The translations under genes were made by a program, and so were the position numbers. The notes beneath the pieces are model-generated. The model made no database searches. It was not told the DNA's origin and was given only the letters and a program-made list of their open reading frames with translations. A DNA stretch of 64,000 nt, taken from Nothophoma quercina. Lineage: Eukaryota > Ascomycota > Dothideomycetes > Pleosporales > Didymellaceae. Numbering within the stretch: position 1 is the stretch's first letter; each line of letters begins with the position of its first letter. The stretch covers positions 124,001 through 188,000 of the forward strand of contig JAKIXB010000009.1 of the NCBI GenBank assembly GCA_021642125.1, read 5' to 3'. This document shows, piece after piece, positions 50,785 through 61,980 of this stretch.

Positions 50785-53137
50785 TCATATCTCTTCATCT
50801 TCATCTTCCAGCAGTCTCCTCGTCTCGTCAACTTCACCGTGATCTCTCTTACGCCACTTCTTAAGCCCAGCATAATTGTGCCCTTTGACGATGTCCTTCG
50901 TCTCGCCTCTCGTTCCAAAACAGCAATGTTCGACCCTCCCCAACGGACCCTCCCGCGGCTCATCCTCCAATAGCACACCAAACCTCAATTTGGTCTCCCT
51001 TAATTCTTTCGGGAATGGATCGCCGCCTAGACACGCACCTACACTGAGATGATCTAACGTCGGATTGCGCGTTGTGACCAGTATACGGCTGAAGAGCGTG
51101 TCACTCGCAACACCATTCCGATAGATCGCCCAACTCCCTATCAAAATTGAAGCCAATGTGATAGCAACAGCAATCGCATACCCAATCCACAGCGAAGACG
51201 GGAGGTAGATATACACGATCATCGTGCGACTCTTCACGCACTCAACTGACTGCGTCTCAGCAGCTACGAGTGTCGGCTCGCTCAAGAGCGTGAGTAACAT
51301 GTCTTCGAACAGGCTTTGCACTGCGTCCATCAAATTCGGTTGTGGATACGAGGTTCGCCCGTCCATGAGCCGCGTCTCGCTGATGTCGGAGCGTGTGATG
51401 ATGAACGTGTCGGATGTCTTTTCGATATCGCCGCGTAGGAAGGAACGTAGCATGGCGCCCATGGAGTGGTCTGCTGCTGCCATCTTATATGTAACAGGAT
51501 CATCATGGGGCGAGATAAAGTTGGTGGATGGTGTCGCAACGAATGTGCTGTTGTCGCCTGCGGTGGCCTCAAGGGTTGTGTTGATAACAGGGTAGAGGAA
51601 GTCGCGTTGCCTGAGCGTTACATTTTGGGTGGGGCGATAGCGCATTTCGAAGGTGTAATTGGTGTGATGCATTACACATTTGAACATCTTGGGTGTATGT
51701 ACCCACGTCCATTTCTTCGCATACGGTGAATCTTCTGGATATTTGGCAGTACCATTTTCAGTGTAGCCGATCCACAGAATTGGTTCGTGTTCGAATACGC
51801 CAAGGGATGTTGGATAGCCGGGATCTGGGACGCCCTCTGTCGTGGGTGCCTGAGGCCTTTTGTAGTCACCCTGGTCCACCTCGGCATGATAGATGAAGTC
51901 ACCCTGGGGGGCAATTTGGTCGATTGTAAAGGGCGCATCGCTAGAGACAGCATCACTGATGTCGTCGCATTTGTACCCTGGAGCCACAAAATTGATGGAG
52001 TACGTGCAGTTCCAACCTGTGCCGCAGAACTCGGCTGCTGCTCTCTCACGTGGCTGAGCCTTCTTCAGATAAGCGCTACTGAACGCTAGGCGCCGAGCGA
52101 TCTTCGAAGGTTGGTCGTAGTAGTCGAAGTACCCGTCCCGCAATCCACTTGGATCCGTTGTGTTGTAGTACATCAGAGAGTTGCCCCGTGAGTTACTCTG
52201 TTGCTCCTCTCGGAAGTTGAAAACTGCCTCACGTGTCAAGTTCAGGGTTGCGACAGCTGGGCAGATCTCGGTCCTGTTTGTAGGTCTAGGCTGAGATGTG
52301 AGAGAGGCAGGAGATAGGACAGAAGCGATCGGTATCAACCTGGGATACCCATCAGCATCGTTTTGGAGAACAACGTCGTACTTGCACTCACCAGCTGCAG
52401 ATGGCCATTATCGTAGCTAGCTTGCCATTCCTGACCATCTCCCAATTGATGAAGAACATCGTGGGATCTTCCGTTGCTGAGAACAGCCCATCGATCCCGT
52501 TGATGGTCATTGCTTTGCTTCGAAGAGTGTGCCATATGCGCTGTCTATAGCAGACGATTACGCAGGAAACAAGCATGCTCTTGGTGAAGAATGCTAGAGC
52601 TGTTCCATAGCGAACCATCATCAACTGGTTCGTCGCCTGCTGTAGATGCAGGTGTGTATAGAAGAAATGATGGCCTAAGGCTCCCAGAATGCCAGCGATG
52701 AACAAAAACGCTATGAGTGCTGGGGTAGTCCAATGTACATGCCATCGCGCTAGTTCTCCAACCCTCTTGTCCACCAAGGCTTGTGTATCTGCGTCCATCG
52801 TCTTCGTTTGGTATAGAGATGCCATTGAGAACATCGACTCTCGTTCTGAGCGTACCGAAGGCCGAGGGCTCTCTTGTCGACCCGAGATTGGCGCATATTG
52901 GGCGTTGCTTTGCGTTGGTAGGAGGTACGCGCCAGAGCGCGACCTTCCGTGAGACCGTCCACGTCGCTCATCTTCTAGGGATTGTTCGCGTGAACTGTGC
53001 ACATCTCGTGCGTCCAGAGATGGTCGTGACAGGTGAGACAGCTCGATTGGGTCGTGGAACGAATCGTATGGCTCTGCGCACAGGTCTGGTGATGCATCGC
53101 GAGACGAGTAGGCCGAGTGAGGACCTCGAGAGGTCAT
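50785..53137 (-). CDS. Large fungal membrane protein of unknown function, 766 residues
   Basis: Exons 52392-53137 and 50785-52339; the 52-nt intron (donor GTGAGT, acceptor CCCAG) is in frame. The first ~125 residues are cytosolic, Ser/Arg-rich. Hydrophobic spans follow: TTPALIAFLFIAGILGALGH, AFFTKSMLVSCVIVC and the region near LIPIASVLSPASL. A long lumenal or extracellular domain with Cys and NxT sites (FCGTGWNCTYSINFV, KCVMHHTNYTFEM) comes next, then a final span (IGYAIAVAITLASILIGSWA) and an acidic cytosolic tail (RRLLEDEDEEI). This is a common but uncharacterised filamentous ascomycete family; databases sometimes use a deformylase-like label, which the sequence does not support. A receptor or wall-sensing role is possible but unproven. 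Confidence 0.85.
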
Positions 53138-54686
53138 GGTGGAAGTTCGCGGAGGATTTGCAGGGAGAGTGACGCAAGCTCCGAAGCTATACTGCCATCT
53201 CGAGCGACTCGCTCGTGGTTTCTAGCTGCTTGTTGTGTGTCTCAACCAGCAAGAAGATGTCTTGAATGTCTTGAATGTCTTGAATGAAGCTGTAGCTGTA
53301 CTGTGAGTTTCTGGTCAGTGTTAGAGACATGAAGCAGGTATCGCTGGTACGCTTGCGCCATGTTGTATGTTTATCCGCCCATTGGCGCTACCATTGATGT
53401 GCTGCGGAGTGCGGGCGAGACTTCAGCTCCAAATAGCACTAAGCACGATAAGCGCTAGCTGCAACCGGGTGGCTTTGAGCTGAGGCTGTTGTGTCGAATG
53501 AAGACATAGTTTTCGGAGTTTGTCTGCTGTCGTGTAATGCTTCAGACAAGCCTTGAGGTCGTCATGCTGAAGCGTATACCTGCGGTGGGACAATACTTGA
53601 CCTCTTTGCCCACCTTCTCCTCACCATTCAGCTCCACATTCCCCATTTGACACTAACGTGGAGTCTGTCGATCGGATGCGGCACCTAAACCCTATCGAAT
53701 AGCGAGTTCGAAAGCCCATATCACCGATATAGCGAAGTTTGTGGCTGGCGTTATACAAAACCAGCCAGCCTCAATGACCGCCTTATCAGGGCCGCGACGC
53801 GTTGACGCGCACTCGTCAGCATCGTTGTCAGTTATGACCCATGGCGTGCCATGTCTGAGTGATAAGAGTAAGAAAGCCTCGCTGGACTTGATGGGTGAAC
53901 GAATTTGATGTTCAGACTGAATACGTCCGGTGTGTCTAACAGTGGTAAGCCTCGGTCGGACCTTTGAGACGTGACCAGTCTTCACGCTGCATCTGTACGT
54001 GTCGGCCACCTGCGGCAGTCGACTCTGTCGATTCGAGGAGGACTGCAAGCTGTTGATTAGAAGGTCGAGGAAGAGTCGAGATGCAGCGGTACTAGGCAGC
54101 CTAGGTGTTTCGGTGGAGATTCGGGCGGGCGCGCACTGGCTAGTGCAGAATTGCACACAAGAATTGCACAACGACACATGACCGCAGAATCTAACCATCC
54201 ATAACTCGGCGCTTGAGTACCTAGAAGGCTTTGAACAGCAATCGACGTCTTTGAAAGACTTGGACCTGGCAACATGCACTTCCACGCCCGAACGGACTCC
54301 GACCACAACGCACCATGTAGCCGCATTCGTCGCCCTCTGATCTTGACACCCCCGAATCGGCTACCTCCACATCGAAGCACAGCGCATGGGGAAGGACCGT
54401 TTTCTGGAAGCTTAGAAATGCACTCCACGGCACTTCCATCCAAGCGTTGCAATTGGCTAAACGCTAGGGCTGCGTGGGTCGAGCACGAGGCTGGCAGATC
54501 GCGGCCGTTATTGTTGCGTCACCACTACCGGTACTTCTGGCCCCACATTTTGTAAAGACGACCGAATACATATATATGAGCCCCGCCATGATGAATTGCA
54601 GCATATTCACCGATTCTGCACCTTATAAAGACTCAATTGCATTCATATACCCCCCAGCTTAATCACCATATATCACATCACACACC
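53138..54686. other. Intergenic, with a 9-bp tandem repeat and an MDR promoter
   Basis: 1.55 kb. ATGTCTTGA is repeated three times at 53257-53283. The 204-codon minus-strand frame at 53692-54306 lacks an early ATG and was rejected. A TATA element CCTTATAAAG at 54621-54630 lies about 57 bp before the dehydrogenase ATG. Confidence 0.5.
53257..53283. repeat. 9-bp tandem repeat, three units
   Basis: ATGTCTTGA three times head to tail, in the promoter side of the large membrane protein gene. Confidence 0.8.
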
Positions 54687-55787
54687 ATGGCACCTTCAAC
54701 GACCAAGCAGTGGACTATCGAGGGCAGGAGCGGCTTCGACGCTCTCAAGCTTAACGAGAGTGCACCGGTTCCCAAGGTCGGCGACAAGGACGTTCTCGTC
54801 AAGAGTGCGCAACTCCTAGACCTCGAAGCGACATAAAGCATGTGCTGACCCCTCCCAGTCAACGGCTCATCCCTCAACTACCGCGACCTCATCATCCCCC
54901 TGGGCAAGTACCCCTTCCCTGCGAAAGACAAAGTCGTTCCCGGCTCAGACGGCGCCGGTGAGGTTGTATCCGTCGGCAGCGGCGTTACACGATTCAAGCC
55001 CGGCGACCGCGTCGTTACGCTCTTCAACCAAGCCCACATCGCCGGTTCTCTCAACGGAGCCTCCCTGGCAACCGGCCTCGGCGGTGCCATCGACGGTACA
55101 CTCCGCGAGTATGGTGTCTTCGACGAGCAGGGTCTGGTTGCAGCACCCAAGAACTTGAACGACCTTGAGGCATCCACACTTTCTTGCGCTGGTTTGACAG
55201 CATGGAATGCGCTGTACGGCTTGGAGAGCAGGGCACTGAAGCCCGGACAGTGGGTCCTCACACAGGGTACCGGTGGTGTCTCGATCTTTGCACTCCAGTT
55301 CGCGAAGGCCGCTGGCGCACGCGTCATTGCAACCACATCCTCTGCCTCGAAGGCTGAGACCCTCAAGAAGCACGGCGCGGATCACGTCATCAACTACAAG
55401 GAGACACCCAACTGGGGCGAGGAGGCCAAGAAGATCACTGGTGGTGTCGGTGTCCAGCACGTCGTCGAAGTTGGTGGACCCACAACCATGGCGCAGTCCC
55501 TCAAGGCCATCGCTATTGACGGTGTTATCACCATCATTGGCTTCATCGGTGGCATGGACAAGAACCAGCCTACTTTCCTCGAGACCTTGAACAACATCTG
55601 CACAGTCCGCGGTGTCCTGGTTGGCAACAGGCTGCAGATGGAGGACATGGTTAACGCCATCGAGGCCAACAACATCAAGCCTGTTGTTGACGAGAAGGTG
55701 TTTGAGCTGAAGGATTTGAAGGAGGCCTACCAGTACATGTGGGACCAGAAGCACTTTGGCAAGCTGACCATCAAGATCTCTGCTTAA
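54687..55787 (+). CDS. Zinc-independent MDR alcohol dehydrogenase-like oxidoreductase
   Basis: Exons 54687-54804 and 54859-55787 give 348 residues; the intron (donor GTGCGC, branch GCTGAC, acceptor CCCAG) restores VLVKINGSSLNYRDL. GroES-like N-terminal domain (PFPAKDKVVPGSDGAGEVV) and Rossmann domain with TQGTGGVSIFALQFAKAAGA. No structural or catalytic zinc ligands, as in quinone reductase and ene-reductase-like MDRs. Ends LTIKISA. Substrate unknown. A TATA box (54621) and CA-rich leader point to inducible or strong expression. It differs from the MDR at 39371 in most positions, so the two are not a recent duplicate. Confidence 0.9.
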
Positions 55788-56039
55788 GCCTGGGCCAGTG
55801 TGGACTGTGAGTCGTAATAAAATAGATCACGAGCATATATAAAGATCAATTGATATAATGATAGACTCTATATCCTCCCGACCTGTATCCATGAGGTGAA
55901 CTCGAATATCATACTCTGCCATACCCTAGAAATATCAAAGCACAGAGACAACGGCAAGTCCGAGGCCAGCGATCTAACAGGTCACAGCATATGCATCTCT
56001 CGACAGTCAATGATTCGATGGTACAATGTTATTGCTCAC

Positions 56040-56110
56040 TTCATGACTCTGTGCAGCTTCTAGCTTTGTGGGGTATTCCAACGTTTGAATTCCAGAAATG
56101 CCCAGATTCA
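56040..56110 (+). repeat. Diverged direct repeat, copy 1
   Basis: Shares with copy 2 the order TTCATGA, TGCAGCTT, AGCT.TGTGGGGTAT, CAACG, CAGAAATGCC. Peptide-level similarity is also visible (LLALWGIPTFEFQKC versus LTAVWGISTTELQKC). Confidence 0.6.
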
Positions 56111-56660
56111 AGAGCTCCTTCACCAACCCTTCACTCAATGATCGAGCTCGGCAGGGTGTCCGGTAGCAGCCCTCATAGCCAATCTCTCCTTTACTTTCAT
56201 TAACTTAAGGGCCCACAGTGAGCTGTGTTGAAGTCCGACGGTCATCCACTGCACTTATTGACCTTCCAGTGTCCCTTCAGCTCACACCAGAGGCGATCGC
56301 GCAGACTGTTAGCTTCATTACCATCCCAGCTCAGAGGATCGAGCGAGCGGAGCGGAGACGTCAAAGAGAAGGTTGGCTGACGAAGAGGCTGAGAGTATGT
56401 AGTTTCACTCGTGAAAAGACGGTCAGTGGAGATAGACGCACCCAATTTGTCGTTTCACCCCTCAACTAGAAGCAAGAGCTCATAGAGCCAAAGTAGGTAC
56501 AATACTTACACGGCACGCTATTGCCTGTGCTGTTCTGCCGCCACTGTTGTCCCTCAGGGCCGAAAATGTAAGAACCCGAGAATTGCGGAACTACAATCGT
56601 GGACATTGAGATCACGACAGTGAAGTTTGGCGGTATTCAGGTAACGATAACAATGCTCGA

Positions 56661-56730
56661 TTCATGATCATGCAGCTTACAGCTGTGTGGGGTATCTCAA
56701 CGACTGAACTTCAGAAATGCCAAAAATCCA
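56661..56730 (+). repeat. Diverged direct repeat, copy 2
   Basis: Second copy of the ~70-bp segment, ending 37 bp downstream of the SUMO-protease stop on the opposite strand. Confidence 0.6.
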
Positions 56731-56767
56731 AAACGCCAATCCGAAAACACCTTGAACACCTCCACGC

Positions 56768-58991
56768 TCAGTATTCTAACTCTACCGGATGTCCTGTCAT
56801 GATCGTCATAGCCATCCTCTCTCTGGCCTCCAACATTCCATTACATGCCACGACCTTCTTGGCGTCATCGCCTCTTAGAAGGACTAGAGCGTTCAACAAG
56901 ACAAAAACTCCGCAATCGCTACCGTTTAGCTGGCGTGAGCTACGCTGGAGCTTGACAACATTCCACTCGTCGGCGTCGTAGAGCTCCTTAAGCTCGTGCT
57001 GGAGGTATTGGCGCAATTTTTTGACGTACTGATCGCCGTCCCAGCCCAAGGAGTCCAAGTATTCGATTATGCGTTCCTTCGGCTTCACGGCAAGTAAGCG
57101 CCAGTGTGCTCCGTCGCAAATAGGGAACAGGACGATCTTAGCGTCCAGAAATTTTGCACCACCCAGACCAGCTCTATTGGCCCAGCGCTCCACGTTCTTG
57201 ACACCCTTATTGATTGATGTGTACCAATGGGATGAAAATGCGTGGTATGGGGGTGCCGGACCGCCTTTCTTGAAGATGAAGGCTGCGTCTTCGTTCCAAT
57301 TCTTGATGAGAATGGAGAGATACTGATTAACGATCTCGTCGTTCAGCCATGCTTTTGCGCTGCCATTGAAGGAGGCAGGGAGAAGAGTGCCAAAGTCTTT
57401 CGCTGAAATCTTGTCCGGGACAATAGGGTAACCTTCATTGCGGCCGTGCTTGGACTTCACAACAACATCCTCGAGTTGCGCACGCTCGGAATCCGTGAGT
57501 GGAGCAATGAGGGGCTTCGGCGGAGGGGGAGGGGGAGGTTGTCGTGCCAAAAGATTCTTAAAGTCCTCCTGGAGATCGTCAAGCAGTTCTTTGGACAGTT
57601 GCAACTCTTCGAGTGAGTCGTCGAGGGAGGGTCCATCGACGTCATCGCCGTCGTCTGAGGTTGAGTCCGGATCGTCCAACGTGGGACCCTGGAGGTCTTC
57701 AGAGGATTGGTCGTCATCAGAATCGTCCTCGAAGTTCGGTTTGGGAACGGGCGACCGAATGGACTCCAATGTCGAATCGAGCATCTCGCTAACTCGGTCG
57801 TCGCAATAATAGGTCTTTACTTTGCCGTGCGACGCCCATCGAACAATGGGTATACGGTGTGGCGATGGCGTGGAGGTGTTCAGGGTATCAAAAGTACTGC
57901 TGAGATCGCCAGCGTCGGGAAGGTATGAGAGATCGACATCAATGGTGTCGGCGGGAAGGTAGTGGCTTGGCTCGATTATGGCCCGTGCACCGGCGTCTCG
58001 GTTCTCCCGAGCTTCGAGCTCAGCCTTGTATCGAACGTTGGCCTCTTGCGCATCGGCGGCGATCGTGGGCGCCTTGATGCCGAGGACAGAAGACGCAAGA
58101 GCCTTCTTCTTCAAGTCGGTGATATGAAGATCTGGTGTGGTGGGAGAAGCCAGAGTGTGGTTGGCCTGCTGCAGAATTGGTGAAGTGGTTGTGACTGGCT
58201 CCACGGCGCGCAACTGCTTCTTAAGGAGCTGCTTTCGCATAGGTGTGACGGATGACTGTCGAAGAATGGCGAATTGCGAATTCGGTGAGATGGTTCTCCT
58301 ATTCGGTGAGAGGGTGACCCTGGGGGGAGAGGCAATCGGTCTTTGAGGGCGTCGCAGCCAAGTAGGTGAACCAGTCTGCGGGTTGCGTGGTGGGGTGCCA
58401 GAGTCGACATCGTCCATGGACCAGTCGAGGCTGTCGTCGATGTCATCATCGCTCTGGAGGCCTTCAGAGTATGGAGGAGATGTGAAAGTAAGGGTGGGTG
58501 GTGTTTCAATCCACAAGCCAGGCGTGTGAATGCGCGTGATGTCAGGGCTTATAGAGGAATGTCGCTGACTGCCTCCACGAGTCGGTGTAGATGGCGCGAG
58601 ACCTGCGTCAATGAGACGTCTCTTCGATGCGCCGTCCTCTCTAACAACGGGGACTGCGAGGATCTGCTGCTCGCTTGTGAAGTGTTGTCGCATGCGGTTG
58701 GGTATGCTGAATACCTCCAGGGTTATCGAAGTCGCGAATCGCGCAACAGTGCTGAAGAAGGTGCTTCTGGGGGTCGGCGCAACTGTGTGTTCAACCTGAG
58801 CATCGTCCTCTGGCCATTGGCCAGGGATGACGCGAGCTGGTGAGTAGTGGGCGGCCTGCGTTGGTGTGAGCTCAGTGTCAGACAATGAGCAGTAATGAAA
58901 GACAAACCTGTGGCTCTTGGGCGAACGCATCGCCTGCAAGACCGGCAGGTTCATCGAAGGCGCGACCGTGGTCGCGCTTGGTGGAAGCCAT
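56768..58991 (-). CDS. ULP1: Ulp1-type SUMO protease (peptidase family C48)
   Basis: Exons 58908-58991 and 56768-58855 give 723 residues; the 52-nt intron (donor GTTTGT, branch CTGAC, acceptor CGCAG) joins EPQ to AAHYSPARVI. Ulp1 enzymes mature SUMO and remove it from targets, often at the nuclear pore. Residues 1-480 are a long Ser/Pro-rich regulatory region with a short acidic block. The protease domain covers about 515-723: WLNDEIVNQYLSILI, then the triad His612 (DGAHWRLLAV), Asp629 (EYLDSLGWDGD) and Cys676 (LNGSDCGVFVLL). The start ATG at 58989-58991 was chosen because it opens the spliced frame; the longer open frame upstream has no ATG. Substrate range (Ulp1 versus Ulp2) is not certain. 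Confidence 0.92.
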
Positions 58992-59546
58992 CGCGGTCGC
59001 GATAAACTTGCGCGTATTGTTGTTGTCTTGATAGCTCGTATGTGTGCAGTTGCGACCGGGGATGGGGGTGGTTGTGGAAAGCTGCTGCACAAGTCGCGAC
59101 GCGTTTAAGTGGAGTGCGGATGAGCGGGTGATCCTCCGCTCGCAGCTCTTATCAGAAGACAGACGCGGCTAACACGGACTGGGCAAGGCTCGCTGGTTTG
59201 TTGGCACCCCCATTTTCTGCTGGTGACTAGACCACGGAGACAAGTACCCCCGCCCCCGAACACGGCTGAAGCCAAGCAAGGCGGCATCCGTGCAGCGTGA
59301 TACGCATGTCAATTCATGCTCCATTCTTCTGTTGAACCCTGTTACGACCCGTGATATCCCTATACTCGTTCAGTATACCCTCTGGTCGCATTGACCGCAC
59401 CCGCAAACCCCATACTCTCTGCGATTCTTGCTGCCCGCCAGAGGCACGTCATCTGCCAAGTTTGAAAGGGCAAGAGCCCCTCGACAGTTCGACCTCATAA
59501 TAAACGACCCCCACCAGCCCATCACCACACCCGCCGCGCCGCCGCC
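58992..59546. promoter_or_regulatory. Divergent promoter, SUMO protease / PP2A
   Basis: 555 bp between two divergent starts. No TATA box seen; the PP2A leader is CACC-rich. No coding frame with support. Confidence 0.5.
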
Positions 59547-60793
59547 ATGGACACGAACATGGAGGACGTCAAGATGCCCGAGCCCATGCAGCTCTCGTCG
59601 GTACCGGCGTCTGAACCCACCACAATCCCCACGCTGGACGGCTGGATTGAGAGCCTCATGACATGCAAGCAATTGGGGGAGAGCGACGTTCAGAGGTTGT
59701 GCGACAAGGTATGCGACGACGCGTCTGTTGACGTGCAAAGGCGCAACTCATACTAATTACGTCGTCTGACAGGCTCGCGAAGTCCTTCAGGAAGAGTCGA
59801 ACGTACAGCCAGTGGTATGTGCTATATCCCCACCATTGCAACGCCAGGGGCTTACATGGAGTAGAAATGCCCTGTCACAGTCTGTGGTGACATCCACGGA
59901 CAGTTTCACGACCTGATGGAGCTGTTCAAGATCGGAGGTCCTAATCCGGATACCAACTACCTTTTCATGGGTGCGTCCATTGCTCGCGATGACATGTCGC
60001 GTGCTGACCTCTTTCAGGTGACTACGTTGATCGAGGTTACTTCTCCGTCGAGACTGTGACCCTTCTTGTTGCTCTTAAGATTCGATACCCCCAGCGCATT
60101 ACCATCCTCCGCGGAAACCACGAGTCGAGACAGATCACCCAGGTTTACGGCTTCTACGACGAGTGTCTCCGAAAGTACGGCAACGCCAACGTCTGGAAGT
60201 ACTTCACAGACCTTTTCGACTACCTGCCCCTCACCGCCCTGATTGACAACCAGATCTTCTGTTTGCACGGTGGTCTCTCCCCTAGCATCGACACGCTTGA
60301 TAACATCAGGGCCCTTGACCGCATCCAGGAAGTCCCACACGAAGGCCCCATGTGCGATCTTCTCTGGTCAGACCCTGATGACAGGTGTGGCTGGGGAATA
60401 TCTCCCCGTGGTGCTGGCTACACCTTCGGTCAGGACATTTCGGAGGCGTTCAACCACAACAACGGTCTGACCCTGGTGGCGCGAGCTCACCAGCTTGTCA
60501 TGGAGGGTTACAACTGGTCGCAGGATAGGAACGTCGTAACTATTTTCTCGGGTAAGAGCTTTCACTGGCCTTTTAGTGACGTATTGCTTACCTATACAGC
60601 GCCCAACTACTGCTACAGGTGTGGTAACCAAGCGGCTATCATGGAGATTGATGAGCATCTCAAGTACACCTTGTAAGTGAAACGCCCTGTTTCTAGGCCC
60701 ACTATCTGACTCCATCACAGCCTGCAATTCGATCCCTGCCCACGCGCTGGCGAACCGATGGTTTCGCGTAGGACACCGGACTACTTCTTGTAG
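59547..60793 (+). CDS. Protein phosphatase 2A catalytic subunit
   Basis: Six exons: 59547-59708, 59773-59814, 59865-59970, 60018-60551, 60600-60672 and 60721-60793, giving 329 residues. Metal-dependent Ser/Thr phosphatase that works with scaffold A and regulatory B subunits in cell cycle, morphogenesis and nutrient signalling. All PPP motifs are present: GDIHGQ (75-80), GDYVDRG (104-110), GNHES (136-140), HGGLSP, and APNYCYRCGN. The C-terminus is TPDYFL, the conserved tail whose Leu is methylated in PP2A. A ~25-residue Met/Glu/Pro-rich N-terminal extension precedes the conserved LDGWIESLMTCKQL, as in other filamentous fungi. Second ATG at 59559 is an alternative start. Confidence 0.96.
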
Positions 60794-61980
60794 AGAATGC
60801 TAATGCCTTTCAACGCATCACACGATAGAGCAGGGAAGTAGCATAATACGACTTGTACACGGCCGGCTGATATCGTGATGCCACTTTGCGGTGCATATCC
60901 GGTGCTGACGTCTCACAACGTCGAAGTACGTGGAAGGGCATGCGAACCAAGGGCCCTGTCCCAGCTGGTCAATCTTGATACAGTCTACTGCTACGTAGGC
61001 ATCCCGCACAAATGCAAAAGCTACGTGCTAGTAGGCATACGTAAATTCGTGATGAGACATGACATTACCTCCTTGACGTCCTTGACGTCCCTTCACGTTC
61101 CTTTGGTGATCCATCGCGACTTCTTCAGCCAGACTTCGACCTGCCTCGGCATTAACTGTGATCGTTCGCCCTTGCTTATCTCCTGTTGGATTTATTTACA
61201 TCCCTTTCGTATCAACCACTCATTGCTCTTCACTCAACTGCCCAATCCATAACCTAACCTGCATCCACCCGCCCCGTCCCTCTGGTTTCATCGATGGACC
61301 AGTGCACTTTGGACATAGAATTTGTAACTCTCAGCTTATTACTGGATCTTCGGCGACAATTCACACATCGCTGGATTCCAGCGCAACCACGCCACTGACT
61401 GTGGTTGGAGTTACCCAAGTACCTTCCACTTTGATCTCGGTGATGCCTGCTGACAAGCCTCCAAGTGCCTACAGTCTCTATGATTGAAATTACAGTTCGT
61501 AGCCCTCACATGAATCAACTCGATAAGTTGGAAGTGTCGGGCACACTGTGACAGGTGAGATGTTTTGTATGGATTTCGATCTGGTATATATGACATGGAA
61601 GAGTGTGTGAGAGAAGAAGAAGAAGAAGAAGAAGAAGAAGAAGAAGAAGAAGAAGAAGAAGAAGAAGAGAAACCCCACCACCTCATCCACCGTTCATCTG
61701 ATAGCAACAAAGGAAAAAGTCCGGCTTCCGGCTTAGCAAAGGAGTCGCGAGTTCATTTTGATATCTCCCACAATATGACAAAGGAAATTGAAAACGCGCC
61801 GAATATGCAAGACCGCCGATGCTTTGATCGGGCAGTCAACATGTACAAATTCACAAAAGCCATCTCTTAAGCTGTGTGAGTGAGAGAGGCGTCCCAAACG
61901 CCGTAGATATGCACACCCCCAAGATCCGTCCACCTCATCCTTCTATTCTTGTACCTTGATCCACCAGCTATGGTGATGTC
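60794..61980. other. Intergenic with CRE-like pair and a GAA microsatellite
   Basis: 1.19 kb between convergent gene ends. A 9-bp tandem pair CTTGACGTC (61072-61089) gives two TGACGTC motifs, one base short of the full CRE palindrome. An 18-unit GAA array lies at 61613-61666. No supported gene; the open frame over the GAA array encodes only a Glu run. Confidence 0.5.
61613..61666 (+). repeat. (GAA)18 microsatellite
   Basis: Eighteen uninterrupted GAA units, flanked by short GA-rich sequence, in intergenic DNA. Confidence 0.95.

Larger units (their letters stand above)
55788..56767. other. Intergenic with a diverged direct repeat
   Basis: 980 bp. Two related ~70-bp segments (56040-56110 and 56661-56730) lie in the same orientation, about 620 bp apart; see repeat entries. 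No supported gene. Confidence 0.5.

Noticed and set aside
53692..54306. 204-codon open frame on the minus strand
   Set aside because: It begins at a GTG, lacks an early ATG, has no recognisable composition or splice signals, and an open run of this length is not rare across six frames of 64 kb.
39371..55787. The two MDR oxidoreductases (39371 and 54687) as a recent duplicate pair
   Set aside because: They differ in most residues, have different intron content and dissimilar N-termini; they belong to separate MDR subfamilies.
56218..56469. 83-codon plus-strand frame between the dehydrogenase and the SUMO protease
   Set aside because: No homology or promoter support, and composition is irregular.
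61565..61870. 101-codon frame over the GAA array
   Set aside because: The open frame results from the triplet repeat (poly-Glu) and has no other coding support.
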